Shown here: positions 1 to 8,593 of the stretch, piece after piece
Layout: every line of letters begins with the position of its first letter
How positions within the stretch are numbered: the stretch's first letter is position 1
Assembly (NCBI RefSeq): GCF_963526985.1
Contig: NZ_CAURPW010000015.1
Coordinates: 1-43,411, forward strand
Direction: 5' to 3'
Source: an uncultured Campylobacter sp.
Lineage (GTDB): Bacteria; Campylobacterota; Campylobacteria; Campylobacterales; Campylobacteraceae
Length of the DNA: 43,411 nucleotides
Position numbers and translations under genes: made by a program
Notes under the pieces: model-generated
What the model was told of the DNA's origin: nothing
Databases searched by the model: none
Seen by the model: only the letters and a program-made list of their open reading frames with translations

Positions 1-1210
1 TATCGGTCGTAAACGGGACGTTTCTGTTTGACGCCCAGCTGCCCCTAGATGCGTATGGGTTGATATCTTGCATATGGGTTCTGCTATACCAGAGCCTTGG
101 ATGGCGAGTTTCGACGCTGTTGTCGTAGCCGACTGCGATGTTGTGCTTAAATCTCTCGAAATTTAGCTCCTTGGTGAGCGTAAAGGCGTTTGAGATAGTT
201 TCGTTATCCGTCTCTTGCTTTGCGTAGTTTTGCCTTAGTCTGTTGCCGCTAACGATACTGCCCGCAAAAAAGTGATCGAAATTTTGGCTAGCCTTTCTGT
301 ATCCGAAAACCCATTTTAAGTTTAACTCTTTTGCTAGCTCGGCATTTAACTCCGTTCGCAAAAAATGCAGTCTATCCTCCACGAAGTCGCCCTCGTGAGA
401 AAAGCCCTTTTTGTAGTCGATACCTAGCTTATCGTAGACGGCTTTGGTCGGAGTTCTATCGGGTACTCGCCAGGCGTTGTCGTACGTATACTGCGCCTCA
501 AAGCTTACGTCGCCGCCTTGGTTGGTTACGATGACGCTAGGGCTTATCATAAAATTTTTATATTTTATGCCTTCGCGCCACGATTTACCACGCTCGCCGT
601 CGGTAGTTAGGCGTACGGCCAGTTGATTATTTACCGCGTGGTTTACGTCTGCGCCAAGCCCCCATCTACTCCAGCTGCCGTATCTACCCGAGACCTTATA
701 AACAGGGGTAAAATTTGCCTTTTTGCTTACTAAATTTACGACTGCACCGCCGTCGCTCCTGCCGTATAGGATAGAAGCTGGTCCTTTTAAAATCTCGACG
801 CGCTCGACGTTTGCGGTACTGCGCCTGATTTGACCCGAGTCTCTCACGCCGTCTCTATATATGTCTCCACCGTCTACGCTAAAGCCTCTTATTTTTATAC
901 TCTCGCCGCGCATATCGTAGCCCGCGTCTATGCCCGCGTTTCCTTCGAGGATGCTAGAAAGATCGTTCGTGCCGTAGTTGCGATTTTTTTGGATATCGAT
1001 AGTTTCGATAGTTTGAGGCGTTTGCTTGTTGCTAAGTCCGTTTCTGTTTACTTCCGCGCTATCGTAGGCGACGTAGCCCTTTAGGTTATCTTGCTCGGAA
1101 ATGCCTTCGACTTCTACGCTTGGAAGCATCACTGAGTAGCCCTCGGTCTTTGTGTCTGCAACGGCAAAAGTAGCTAAAATGGCGACTGAAGCAAAAATAC
1201 TAAGTCTCAT
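1..1210 (-). CDS. TonB-dependent siderophore receptor, 5' part (cut by window edge)
   Basis: Outer-membrane ferric-siderophore importer powered by TonB-ExbBD. About 403 codons are readable from the ATG at 1210; the C-terminal part of the barrel lies outside the window. The start follows a GGGAGAA ribosome site. Residues 1-19 form a signal peptide ending FAVA before DTKTEG. The plug domain follows, with the pattern of the FhuA/FpvA-like siderophore subclass: KQTPQTIETI, then an IRGF segment, DGVRDSGQIRRSTANVERVE, ILKGPASILYGRSDGGAVVN and LVSKK; beta-barrel strands begin after that. The gene is transcribed away from napA with a TATAAT box at 1242-1247 on the minus strand. Iron control is likely for this family but the operator is uncertain. 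The ligand cannot be told from sequence. Confidence 0.93.
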   Translation of the reverse strand, partial: MRLSIFASVAILATFAVADTKTEGYSVMLPSVEVEGISEQDNLKGYVAYDSAEVNRNGLSNKQTPQTIETIDIQKNRNYGTNDLSSILEGNAGIDAGYDMRGESIKIRGFSVDGGDIYRDGVRDSGQIRRSTANVERVEILKGPASILYGRSDGGAVVNLVSKKANFTPVYKVSGRYGSWSRWGLGADVNHAVNNQLAVRLTTDGERGKSWREGIKYKNFMISPSVIVTNQGGDVSFEAQYTYDNAWRVPDRTPTKAVYDKLGIDYKKGFSHEGDFVEDRLHFLRTELNAELAKELNLKWVFGYRKASQNFDHFFAGSIVSGNRLRQNYAKQETDNETISNAFTLTKELNFERFKHNIAVGYDNSVETRHPRLWYSRTHMQDINPYASRGSWASNRNVPFTTD

Positions 1211-1241
1211 TATTCTCCCTTGATTTTAAAATAAAAATGAG

Positions 1242-1247
1242 ATTATA
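1242..1247 (-). promoter_or_regulatory. -10 box of the TonB receptor gene
   Basis: On the minus strand this reads TATAAT, 32 nt upstream of the ATG, which would give a short leader containing the GGGAGAA ribosome site. AT-rich DNA lies upstream, as is usual for Campylobacter sigma-70 promoters. Confidence 0.5.
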
Positions 1248-1300
1248 TATCGTATTTACTTTAAAAATCGTTAAAGATAGATTTGATATATCGGTCGTGC

Positions 1301-1314
1301 TTAATGATCATTAA
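1301..1314. promoter_or_regulatory. Perfect 14-bp palindrome TTAATGATCATTAA, possible regulator site
   Basis: TTAATGATCATTAA is identical on both strands and lies about 55 nt upstream of the putative -10 of the siderophore receptor, in the 566-bp gap divergent from napA. It resembles the AT-rich core of Fur-type sites (TAATGATnATTA). Its distance from the -10 is larger than expected for simple repression, so another dimeric regulator is equally possible. Confidence 0.3.
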
Positions 1315-1737
1315 ATACGAAGTGGCGCTAAATTTATGAGATTTTCGTGTGACTTCGTCTTGAAAATTTATGATTTTCGTTTCTAACCTAAATTTAGCTC
1401 AAGTAGGGCGTTTAATTATTTGCAAATTTATAAAACATCGTTCCGTGTCATAAATTTTTTCAAAAATCAAAATTTTTTATGATACTATGTTACTATTTTA
1501 CTCATTTTTTTTATATATTTGTCGACACGACCTAAAAATTTATGCGTTCGGTTATCAAAACGTATCTTTAAATTTAGTCGTATAGAAAAATATATTTTCG
1601 CGTTTGAATCAGTTCCTAGCCCTAAAATAAGGATAATAAAGATATTTTTTGTCTCAATTTAAATAACAAATATTGCAAAAAAGTTAATTAATTTTCATCA
1701 ACCCAAATTCAGCTTTTAACAGCTAATATCGCTGTGA

Positions 1738-1759
1738 TTTTTAAGAACTATCTTAAAAA
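1738..1759 (+). other. 9-bp perfect hairpin in the napA leader
   Basis: TTTTTAAGA (1738-1746), loop ACTA, TCTTAAAAA (1751-1759). It sits six bases before the AGGAG ribosome site of napA (ATG at 1777). It could affect leader stability or translation, or be an operator; no function is shown by sequence alone. Confidence 0.4.
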
Positions 1760-1776
1760 ATAAACGAGGAGAGAAA

Positions 1777-4563
1777 ATGGATCGACGAGATTTTATAAAA
1801 AGCGCCGCCGCAACCGCTGCGTGCGCGAGCGCCGGTATAGCGCTACCTAGCTCTATGGCAGCTGCGCAAAACACAGCTGAAAAGGGCTGGCGCTGGGATA
1901 AGGCTGCATGTAGGTTTTGCGGAACGGGCTGCGGCGTAATGATCGCAACCAAAGAGGGCAAAATCGTAGCCGTCAAAGGCGACCCGGAAGCGCCCGTAAA
2001 CCGCGGTTTAAACTGCATCAAGGGCTATTTTAACGCTAAAATCATGTACGGCTCAGACCGCATCACTCAGCCTCTTCTTCGCGTAAACGAAAAGGGCGAA
2101 TTTGACAAAAAGGGCAAATTTAAACCGATTAGCTGGGAAAAAGCCTTTGATATCATGGCGGAAAAATATAAAGAGACCATGAAGAAAAACGGCGTGCATT
2201 CAGCCTGCGTTTTTGGCTCGGGTCAATACACTATTTTAGAGGGTTATGCAGCCGTCAAACTATGGAAAGCGGGTATTAGAAGCAACTCTATTGACCCGAA
2301 TGCTCGCCACTGTATGGCAAGCGCGGTCACTGGCTTTATGCAGACATTTGGTATAGACGAGCCAGCAGGCTGCTATGATGACATCGAGCTAACTGATACT
2401 ATCGTGGCTTGGGGCGCTAATATGGCCGAGATGCACCCGATACTTTGGGCGCGCGTCAGCGATAAAAAGCTAAGCGACCCTGAGCGCGTGAAGGTTATAA
2501 ATTTGAGCACGTATTCGACTAGAACGTCAAATATTGCCGATTCCGAGATTATTTTCGCTCCTTCAAGCGACGTAGCTATCTGGAACTATATCGCTCACGA
2601 GATCGTTTATAATCATCCTGAAGCCATCGATTGGGACTACGTAAATAGCCACTGCGTATTTGCGACGGGGCCTGCCGATATCGGCTATGGGCTTAGAAAT
2701 AATCCAAATCACCCTAACTACTCAAACGAAAAAGACGTCGTAGAGACGGAGCTTCATAAGAAACTAAGCAAAAACGAAGGCGTGACTCTGGGCTATCTAG
2801 GCTATAAAGAGGGCGACGTGATGGAAAATAAAAATACGGTTACCGCGGGCAAGCACTGGCAAATCACGTTTGAGGAATTTAAAGAAGCGCTTAAGCCCTA
2901 TACGCTTGATTTCTCTGCTCCGCTAATAAAAGGCGATCCGAACGAGGATTTGGAAGAATTTAAGAAAAAACTAAAGCAGCTAGCCGACTGGTACATCGAA
3001 AAAGGTAGAAAAGTAGTGAGCTTTTGGACTATGGGCTTTAACCAGCACCAACGCGGCACTTGGGTAAACGAGCAAGCCTATATGGTGCATATGCTACTTG
3101 GCAAACACGCAAAACCTGGTGAGGGCGCTTTCTCGCTAACCGGACAACCAAGCGCCTGCGGAACGGCGCGCGAGGTCGGTACTTTCGTCCACCGCTTGCC
3201 TGCGGATATGGTCGTAGATAACGCCGAACACCGCGAAATAAGCGAGAAAATTTGGAAACTGCCTAAAAACACGCTAAATCCGAAAGTCGCCTCCCACTAC
3301 GTAAAAATGATGCGCGATATGGAAGACGGAAAGATGAAATGGGCGTGGGTGCAGGTAAATAACCCGTGGCAAAACACCGCAAACGCAAACCACTGGATAA
3401 AAGCCGCTCGCGAGATGGATAACTTTATCATCGTCTCAGACCCGTATCCGGGCATCTCGGCTAAGGTTGCCGATCTAATCTTGCCTACCGCGATGATTTA
3501 CGAAAAATGGGGCGCGTACGGTAATGCCGAGCGCCGAACGCAACACTGGCGTCAGCAAGTGCTTCCTGTAGGCGAAGCGATGAGCGATACTTGGCAAATG
3601 CTGGAATTTGCTAAACGCTTTAAGCTAAAAGAGGTTTGGGGCGAACAAAAAGTGGACGATAAGCTAACGCTTCCAAGCGTGCTAGACGAGGCAAAAGCCA
3701 TGGGTTATAGCGAAGAAGATACGCTATTTGATGTGCTTTTTGCAAACGAAGAGGCTAAGAGCTATCCTGCAAAAGACGCGATAATGGAAGATTTTGATAA
3801 CTCTGAAGTTTTCGGCGACAGCAGAAAAGTAGTCGGCTCAGACGGCAAGGTATTTGAGGGTTACGGATTTTTCGTTCAAAAATATCTTTGGGAAGACTAC
3901 CGCAAATTTGGCTCCGGTCACGGACACGATCTGGCGGACTTTGATACCTATCACAAAGTGCGCGGGCTAAGGTGGCCCGTCGTAGACGGTAAAGAAACTC
4001 AGTGGAGATTTAACGCCAAATACGATCCGTACGCGAAGAAATTTGCCGAAGACGGCAAGCAGTTTGCATTCTACGGCAATAAAAAAGCCAAGTTGCAAAA
4101 AGGCGATTTGACCAAAGTAACTAGCGGAGACGAGAAATTTTCTATCGCTAATAAAGCCAAAATTTTCTTCCGTCCTTATATGGATCCGTGCGAGATGCCT
4201 GATACTACGTATCCTTTCTGGCTATGTACTGGCCGCGTCTTGGAGCACTGGCACACCGGCACTATGACTATGCGCGTTCCTGAGCTTTACCGCGCCGTAC
4301 CTGAAGCTCTTTGCTACATGCACGAGGGCGATGCGCAGAAGCTAAATTTACAGCATAACGACGTAGTTTGGGTTGAGTCTCGCCGCGGTAAGGTAAAAGC
4401 AAGAATCGATCTGCGCGGACGAAATAAAACTCCTTCGGGCCTAGTGTACGTGCCGTTTTTCGATGAAAACGTATATATCAACAAAGTCTGCTTAGATGCG
4501 ACTTGCCCGATCTCAAAAGAGACGGACTATAAAAAATGCGCGGTTAAAATTTACAAGGCTTAA
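1777..4563 (+). CDS. napA: Periplasmic nitrate reductase catalytic subunit NapA
   Basis: Reduces nitrate to nitrite in the periplasm, using bis-molybdopterin guanine dinucleotide and one [4Fe-4S] cluster. 928 aa, near the usual length of Campylobacter NapA. A twin-arginine signal (RRDFIK at residues 3-8) shows export of the folded protein. The N-terminal cluster ligands are C45, C48, C52 (CRFCGTGC) and C80 (NCIKG). The Mo-ligating cysteine is C179 in NARHCMAS. The C-terminal molybdopterin-binding domain begins near FWLCTGRVLEHWHTGTMT. It is the first gene of napAGHBFLD, preceded by an AGGAG site and a leader hairpin; napG starts two bases after its stop. Its cofactor needs tie it to moaDE at 37.2-37.8 kb. 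Confidence 0.98.
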   Translation: MDRRDFIKSAAATAACASAGIALPSSMAAAQNTAEKGWRWDKAACRFCGTGCGVMIATKEGKIVAVKGDPEAPVNRGLNCIKGYFNAKIMYGSDRITQPLLRVNEKGEFDKKGKFKPISWEKAFDIMAEKYKETMKKNGVHSACVFGSGQYTILEGYAAVKLWKAGIRSNSIDPNARHCMASAVTGFMQTFGIDEPAGCYDDIELTDTIVAWGANMAEMHPILWARVSDKKLSDPERVKVINLSTYSTRTSNIADSEIIFAPSSDVAIWNYIAHEIVYNHPEAIDWDYVNSHCVFATGPADIGYGLRNNPNHPNYSNEKDVVETELHKKLSKNEGVTLGYLGYKEGDVMENKNTVTAGKHWQITFEEFKEALKPYTLDFSAPLIKGDPNEDLEEFKKKLKQLADWYIEKGRKVVSFWTMGFNQHQRGTWVNEQAYMVHMLLGKHAKPGEGAFSLTGQPSACGTAREVGTFVHRLPADMVVDNAEHREISEKIWKLPKNTLNPKVASHYVKMMRDMEDGKMKWAWVQVNNPWQNTANANHWIKAAREMDNFIIVSDPYPGISAKVADLILPTAMIYEKWGAYGNAERRTQHWRQQVLPVGEAMSDTWQMLEFAKRFKLKEVWGEQKVDDKLTLPSVLDEAKAMGYSEEDTLFDVLFANEEAKSYPAKDAIMEDFDNSEVFGDSRKVVGSDGKVFEGYGFFVQKYLWEDYRKFGSGHGHDLADFDTYHKVRGLRWPVVDGKETQWRFNAKYDPYAKKFAEDGKQFAFYGNKKAKLQKGDLTKVTSGDEKFSIANKAKIFFRPYMDPCEMPDTTYPFWLCTGRVLEHWHTGTMTMRVPELYRAVPEALCYMHEGDAQKLNLQHNDVVWVESRRGKVKARIDLRGRNKTPSGLVYVPFFDENVYINKVCLDATCPISKETDYKKCAVKIYKA

Positions 4564-4565
4564 TA

Positions 4566-5330
4566 ATGCAAAATAGAAGAGAGGCTTTAAAATTCGGGTT
4601 AAAGGCGATTAGTTTGGTTCTCGCGGGCGGTTTCATCTGGAGTACGCAAACGACGGCTAAGGCCCAAACTCTACTCATCAGACCGCCCGGCGCGCTAAAA
4701 GAGAAAAATTTCCTTAGCGAGTGCATACGATGCGGGCTGTGCGTAGAAGCCTGTCCTTGGGATACGCTTAGGCTTGCGGATTTAGACGACGGGTTGCCTT
4801 ACGGCACTCCGTTTTTTACGCCGCGTAAAATTCCGTGCTATATGTGCCCGGATATCCCGTGCACGGTCGCCTGTCCGACGGGCGCGTTAGACGTAAAGTT
4901 AGTAAGCGAAGATAACGGCAAGCTAAATATAAATAAGTCTAAAATGGGCATCGCGGTGCTGGATCCGAATTTTTGCATCGCTTACGAAGGACTTCGCTGC
5001 GACGCTTGCTACCGCGCCTGTCCGCTCATAGATAAGGCTTTAAAACTTGAATACGTTCGCAACGAGCGAACGCAAAAGCATGCGTTTTTTAAACCAGTCG
5101 TAGATGCCGACTACTGCACCGGCTGCGGTATGTGCGAGCAAGTTTGCGTGACGCCTAAGGCTTCTATTTTCGTGCTTCCGCGCGAAATAGGGCTGGGATC
5201 TAGCAATGAGCAATATGTCGAAGGCTGGATCGAAGGGCAAGATAAAAAGCTAAAAGACGTAACGCCGAAAGATTTTAAAGGCGATGATAAAAAGCTAAAC
5301 GACTATCTAAACGGCGGAGATTTGCTATGA
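4566..5330 (+). CDS. napG: Quinol dehydrogenase ferredoxin subunit NapG
   Basis: Iron-sulfur protein that passes electrons from the membrane quinol dehydrogenase NapH towards NapB/NapA. In epsilonproteobacteria NapGH replace NapC. 254 aa with a twin-arginine type N-terminus (NRREALKFGLKAI). Four cysteine clusters are visible in order: CIRCGLCVEAC (about 57-67), CYMCPDIPCTVAC, CIAYEGLRCDACYRAC, and CTGCGMCEQVC (about 187), matching a four [4Fe-4S] protein. The gene begins two bases after the napA stop, and its TGA overlaps the napH ATG (ATGA), so translation is coupled. Confidence 0.96.
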   Translation: MQNRREALKFGLKAISLVLAGGFIWSTQTTAKAQTLLIRPPGALKEKNFLSECIRCGLCVEACPWDTLRLADLDDGLPYGTPFFTPRKIPCYMCPDIPCTVACPTGALDVKLVSEDNGKLNINKSKMGIAVLDPNFCIAYEGLRCDACYRACPLIDKALKLEYVRNERTQKHAFFKPVVDADYCTGCGMCEQVCVTPKASIFVLPREIGLGSSNEQYVEGWIEGQDKKLKDVTPKDFKGDDKKLNDYLNGGDLL

Positions 5331-6124
5331 AATATTTGATTTTAAGAAGAATAAGTCAAATTTTGATTTTGGCTCTATTTTTTGCGAGTAACTATTACGG
5401 AGTTAAAATTTTACAAGGCAATCTTAGCTCGTCTTTGCTATTTGGAGTCGTTCCGCTTAGCGATCCGTTTGCGGTTTTGCAGCTGTTTTTAGCGGGTTTT
5501 TCTATCGGCTCTACCGCCGTTTTAGGAGCGGGGATAATACTAGCTTTTTATGCTTTTATCGCTCCTAGAGCCTTTTGTAGCTGGATTTGCCCCGTAAATA
5601 TCATAACCGAAACGGCTCGTTGGTTTAGGGTAAAGCTAGGTTACGACAAAGATAAAAAATTCGTAAATTTTACGAGAGACGCGAGATATTATATCCTCGC
5701 GTTTACGCTTTTTTTATCATTAGTTACGGGCGCGCCGGCATTTGAGGGCGTTAGTTACATAGGTATCGTGCAGCGCGGCATCATCTACGGCGGTACGCTT
5801 TGGCTATTCGTTGCGTTTGGGTTGTTTGCGATAGACGCATTTTTGGGCGATAGACTCGTTTGTTCAAAGCTCTGCCCTCTGGGTGCTTTTTATGCGGTCG
5901 TCGGCAAATTTTCGCTTTTACGCATAGAGCATAACGCGGGCAATTGCACTAACTGCATGAAATGTAAGCTTATTTGTCCCGAAAATCAAGTGCTGGGCAT
6001 TATTGGTAAGCAAAGCGGATTTATAAAATCTAGCGAGTGCATTAGCTGCGGACGCTGTATCGACGTTTGCGGCGACGATGCTTTAAAATTTAACATTAGA
6101 AATTTAAAGGAGAAAAATCAATGA
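5327..6124 (+). CDS. napH: Quinol dehydrogenase membrane subunit NapH
   Basis: Polytopic inner-membrane protein that oxidises menaquinol and hands electrons to NapG. 265 aa. Hydrophobic segments lie around residues 10-30, 50-80, 118-138 and 150-170. Two CxxxCP motifs (CSWICPVN and CSKLCPLG) flank the membrane part, and two [4Fe-4S] motifs end the protein on the cytoplasmic side (CTNCMKCKLICPE and CISCGRCIDVCG). The start overlaps the napG stop and the stop overlaps the napB start, both as ATGA. Confidence 0.96.
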   Translation: MKYLILRRISQILILALFFASNYYGVKILQGNLSSSLLFGVVPLSDPFAVLQLFLAGFSIGSTAVLGAGIILAFYAFIAPRAFCSWICPVNIITETARWFRVKLGYDKDKKFVNFTRDARYYILAFTLFLSLVTGAPAFEGVSYIGIVQRGIIYGGTLWLFVAFGLFAIDAFLGDRLVCSKLCPLGAFYAVVGKFSLLRIEHNAGNCTNCMKCKLICPENQVLGIIGKQSGFIKSSECISCGRCIDVCGDDALKFNIRNLKEKNQ

Positions 6125-6741
6125 AGGCGAGAATTTTGGCGGGATTGGCATGCGCCGTCCTCATATTTTCGGGCTGTGCCGAAGCTAAAGAAGAGCAAAA
6201 ATCATCTAGCTCCGCGCAAACTCAAAAAACGGAGCAGATAAAAACTAACTCCGATAAAAAAGAAAAAGTAAAGCTAAAAGACGGTAAAGACGCCAAAGAC
6301 TTAAATATCTTGCGCGCCGCTAACGACGTTACCGACGAAGACGATATAAAACTAGCCGATATCAACTGGACCAAACCGGCCGCTGGCGAATCAAAAAGAT
6401 ACGACCGCTCTTTTGAAAACGCTCCTCCGCTAATCCCTCATGATTTAGAAGGACTCATCCCTATCACGGCGGATAATAATATGTGCGTTAGCTGCCATAT
6501 GCCAGAAGTCGCAAAAGACGTCGGCGCAACTCCGATCCCTAAATCGCACCTTTATAGCATAAGGAACAAAAAGGATCTTGAGGGTAAGCTTAGCGACGAC
6601 CGCTTTAACTGCACTACGTGCCACGTACCGCAGGCTAACGTGGAGGCTAAATTTAAAAATAACTTTAAGCCTGAGTATCGCGACGCAAACTCGACAAGTC
6701 GCTCAAACCTCCTTGACGTGCTAAACGAAGGCGTCAGATAA
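6121..6741 (+). CDS. napB: Dihaem cytochrome c NapB, with lipobox and extended linker
   Basis: Periplasmic electron-transfer partner of NapA carrying two c-type haems: CVSCH at 122-126 and CTTCH at 164-168. The 206 aa length exceeds the roughly 150-175 I expect for the family. The extra length is N-terminal: residues 1-19 look like a lipoprotein signal (LIFSGC, modified Cys19), then about 60 charged, Ser/Lys/Asp-rich residues before the conserved haem domain. F at the -3 position of the lipobox is unusual but tolerated. If lipidated, NapB would be tethered to a membrane near NapGH rather than free. It is coupled to napH upstream by ATGA and to napF downstream by a one-base TAATG overlap. Confidence 0.93.
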   Translation: MKARILAGLACAVLIFSGCAEAKEEQKSSSSAQTQKTEQIKTNSDKKEKVKLKDGKDAKDLNILRAANDVTDEDDIKLADINWTKPAAGESKRYDRSFENAPPLIPHDLEGLIPITADNNMCVSCHMPEVAKDVGATPIPKSHLYSIRNKKDLEGKLSDDRFNCTTCHVPQANVEAKFKNNFKPEYRDANSTSRSNLLDVLNEGVR

Positions 6742-7217
6742 TGACGGCGGACGCTTCGAGGCGTAAAATTTTTTCTAAAATTTTGGGCGGTAAATCCGCT
6801 CAAAATTTCATCGCGCCGCCTTATTTTTGCGGCGAATTTGACTGTGCTGGCTGCGACGCGCCTTGCGTTAGCGCCTGCGAAAAAGAGCTTTTGAGCTTTG
6901 AAAACGAGAGAGTAAATTTTAAATTTAAATCCTTTGGCTGCGATTTTTGCGAAAAATGCGCGCTAGCTTGCGAGGATGCGGGACGAGAGGTTTTAAATTT
7001 AAAATTTTCTTCTAAAATCCAAGCCAAATTTTCCATCGACGTAAATGCCTGCCTTGCTTGGAACGGCACGATTTGTTGTAGCTGCCAAGATATTTGTAAA
7101 TTTAGGGCGATTGATTTTTTCGGAGTTTTTCGTCCGAGTATAAATCAAAAATGCGTCGGCTGCGCGCAGTGTATGGAGGTTTGCTTCGTGAATTCTATCA
7201 AAATGGAGGCATTATGA
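6741..7217 (+). CDS. napF: Ferredoxin-type protein NapF
   Basis: Cytoplasmic iron-sulfur accessory protein of the Nap system, linked in other bacteria to NapA maturation or electron supply. 158 aa. The N-terminus SRRKIFSKIL matches the conserved NapF start. Cysteine groups follow: CAGCDAPCVSAC, GCDFCEKCALAC, CCSCQDIC and CVGCAQCMEVC, consistent with several [4Fe-4S] clusters. Its ATG overlaps the napB TAA by one base, and its TGA overlaps the napL ATG. Confidence 0.93.
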   Translation: MTADASRRKIFSKILGGKSAQNFIAPPYFCGEFDCAGCDAPCVSACEKELLSFENERVNFKFKSFGCDFCEKCALACEDAGREVLNLKFSSKIQAKFSIDVNACLAWNGTICCSCQDICKFRAIDFFGVFRPSINQKCVGCAQCMEVCFVNSIKMEAL

Positions 7218-8182
7218 AAAAAGTTATTTTATTTTTTACGGCTTTTTTTTGTTTAAATTTTACGAATTTATCGGCTACGTCGCTTGAAATTTCGCAGCCA
7301 GATAAATCGATAAAAGCGGGCGCAAACGTTATAAGCTCGAATTTGATAGATGAAATTTTATATCTAGGCACGGACGGCGGCGAGCTTGATATCTACGATA
7401 TAAAAGCGGGCGAATTTTTAGAACCGATTAAATTTCGCACGGTAAAAACGCATTTTAGCGACGCGGAACCGGCTAAAATTTTTAGCATCGACCGCCTTGG
7501 CGACGCGCTTTTGGTTTTAGCCGAGATGGATTATAGCGAGCGGTATTTATACGTTTTTAAAAAAGAAGGCGCCGGCTGGAGCGAGGCTAGCAATATGCGT
7601 TTAGAAAATAAATCCGCCAAAAAAGCCTTTTTTATCGACGCGAAAACCGCCGTCGTATCGGATTTTGGCAATGAAATTTATCTCATCGACCTAGATAGCA
7701 AAAAAGCCGTCTTTAAACATAAATTTTCAATCGCTCTCTACGTGGATTTTGAAATAAACGAAACCCGCGATAAAATCGCCATCGGAGCCGAAAGCGGCGT
7801 GATTTATATCTATAATCTAAAAACGCGCCAGACGGAGCAGACGCTAAATTTCTTTAAAGACAATATGTACGACATCGACTATAAAAACGGCGTCGTTTCG
7901 GTCGGAAGTATCGACAAGCAAGCTGGCGTTTATAACGGCGAGACGAGTTATTTTAAGGCGGATTTTATCGTTTATGCGACCGCGCTTAGCCCTAGCGGCA
8001 AAAGCCTAGCGTTTATGAACGGCGAGCAAAGCGACGTGTCAGTTTACGACGTAGCAAGCAAGAAAAAACTCGCTACCGTAAAGACGGGACAGCAAATTTT
8101 AAACGGACTTTATCTCTCAGACGGAGGCAGGCTAATTAGCGTCGCATACGAAAAAGAAGTTAAATTTTGGAGCGTAAAATGA
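7214..8182 (+). CDS. napL: NapL, periplasmic WD40-like beta-propeller protein
   Basis: Nap-operon accessory protein found in epsilonproteobacteria; its exact role is unsettled. 322 aa from the ATG at 7214, which overlaps the napF TGA and follows GGAGG; a longer frame from 7151 would lie inside napF and lacks a signal. Residues 1-21 form a signal peptide (MKKVILFFTAFFCLNFTNLSA). The rest is a series of short beta-rich blades of the WD/quinoprotein type, for example LYLGTDGGELDIYDI, IAIGAESGVIYIYNL and LISVAYEKEVKFWSVK. No catalytic motif is visible. Its stop overlaps the napD start. Confidence 0.88.
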   Translation: MKKVILFFTAFFCLNFTNLSATSLEISQPDKSIKAGANVISSNLIDEILYLGTDGGELDIYDIKAGEFLEPIKFRTVKTHFSDAEPAKIFSIDRLGDALLVLAEMDYSERYLYVFKKEGAGWSEASNMRLENKSAKKAFFIDAKTAVVSDFGNEIYLIDLDSKKAVFKHKFSIALYVDFEINETRDKIAIGAESGVIYIYNLKTRQTEQTLNFFKDNMYDIDYKNGVVSVGSIDKQAGVYNGETSYFKADFIVYATALSPSGKSLAFMNGEQSDVSVYDVASKKKLATVKTGQQILNGLYLSDGGRLISVAYEKEVKFWSVK

Positions 8183-8526
8183 ATATATCAAGTCTGGTCG
8201 TCTATAAAAAAGAGGGCGCAAGCGAGCAGGAAATAATCTCGCAAATAGAGCAAGTAAAGGGCTGCGAGGTCGTTGCCGCGCAGGAAGGCAAGATCGTGGT
8301 TGTGATGAGCGTGGAAAATTTAGACGAGGAGATAAACCGCTTTAAGACGCTTGAAAGACTTGATGGCGTTAGCAGTGCGGCGATGATTTATAGCTACCAA
8401 GAAGACCTCGCCGCCGATATAGAAAGCGTCAAAAAAAGCGGCAAGATAAGCGATATACTGCTCGATGAAAACATCGACGCGAAGGATATCGTATACAATG
8501 GTCACGTCGGCGATAGGGTAAAATAA
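8179..8526 (+). CDS. napD: NapD, NapA signal-peptide chaperone
   Basis: Small cytoplasmic chaperone that binds the NapA twin-arginine signal and delays export until the cofactor is inserted. 115 aa from the ATG at 8179 (MNISSLVVYKKEG), overlapping the napL TGA. The N-terminal part has the ferredoxin-like fold pattern of NapD (ISSLVV, then a helix, GCEVVAAQEGKIVVVMS, and a second helix ending SAAMIYSY). An acidic tail of about 35 residues follows the conserved core. It is the last gene of the operon; I see no strong terminator before the next promoter at 8562. Confidence 0.9.
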   Translation: MNISSLVVYKKEGASEQEIISQIEQVKGCEVVAAQEGKIVVVMSVENLDEEINRFKTLERLDGVSSAAMIYSYQEDLAADIESVKKSGKISDILLDENIDAKDIVYNGHVGDRVK

Positions 8527-8561
8527 ATTTGCCCCTTAACTTTATTCTAATTTTGACGATA

Positions 8562-8567
8562 TATAAT
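8562..8567 (+). promoter_or_regulatory. -10 box upstream of the 8594 gene
   Basis: TATAAT inside ATATATAATGC, 27 bases before the ATG at 8594, with an AAAGGA ribosome site between. It suggests that the following pair is transcribed separately from the nap operon. Confidence 0.5.
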
Positions 8568-8593
8568 GCATAATAAAATTTAAAGGACAACGT

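Larger units (their letters stand above)
1211..1776. other. 566-bp divergent intergenic region between siderophore receptor and napA
   Basis: No convincing coding frame. The region is markedly AT-rich, especially 1430-1700, and must hold both promoters. I see the receptor -10 (1242-1247), the palindrome at 1301-1314 and a hairpin at 1738-1759 next to the napA ribosome site. I could not fix the napA promoter or find a clear FNR/NssR-type TTAAC-N4-GTTAA site. Confidence 0.6.

Noticed and set aside
7151..7213. Longer napL start inside napF
   Set aside because: It would place 21 Arg-rich residues before a clear signal peptide; the ATG at 7214 has GGAGG and the usual ATGA coupling.
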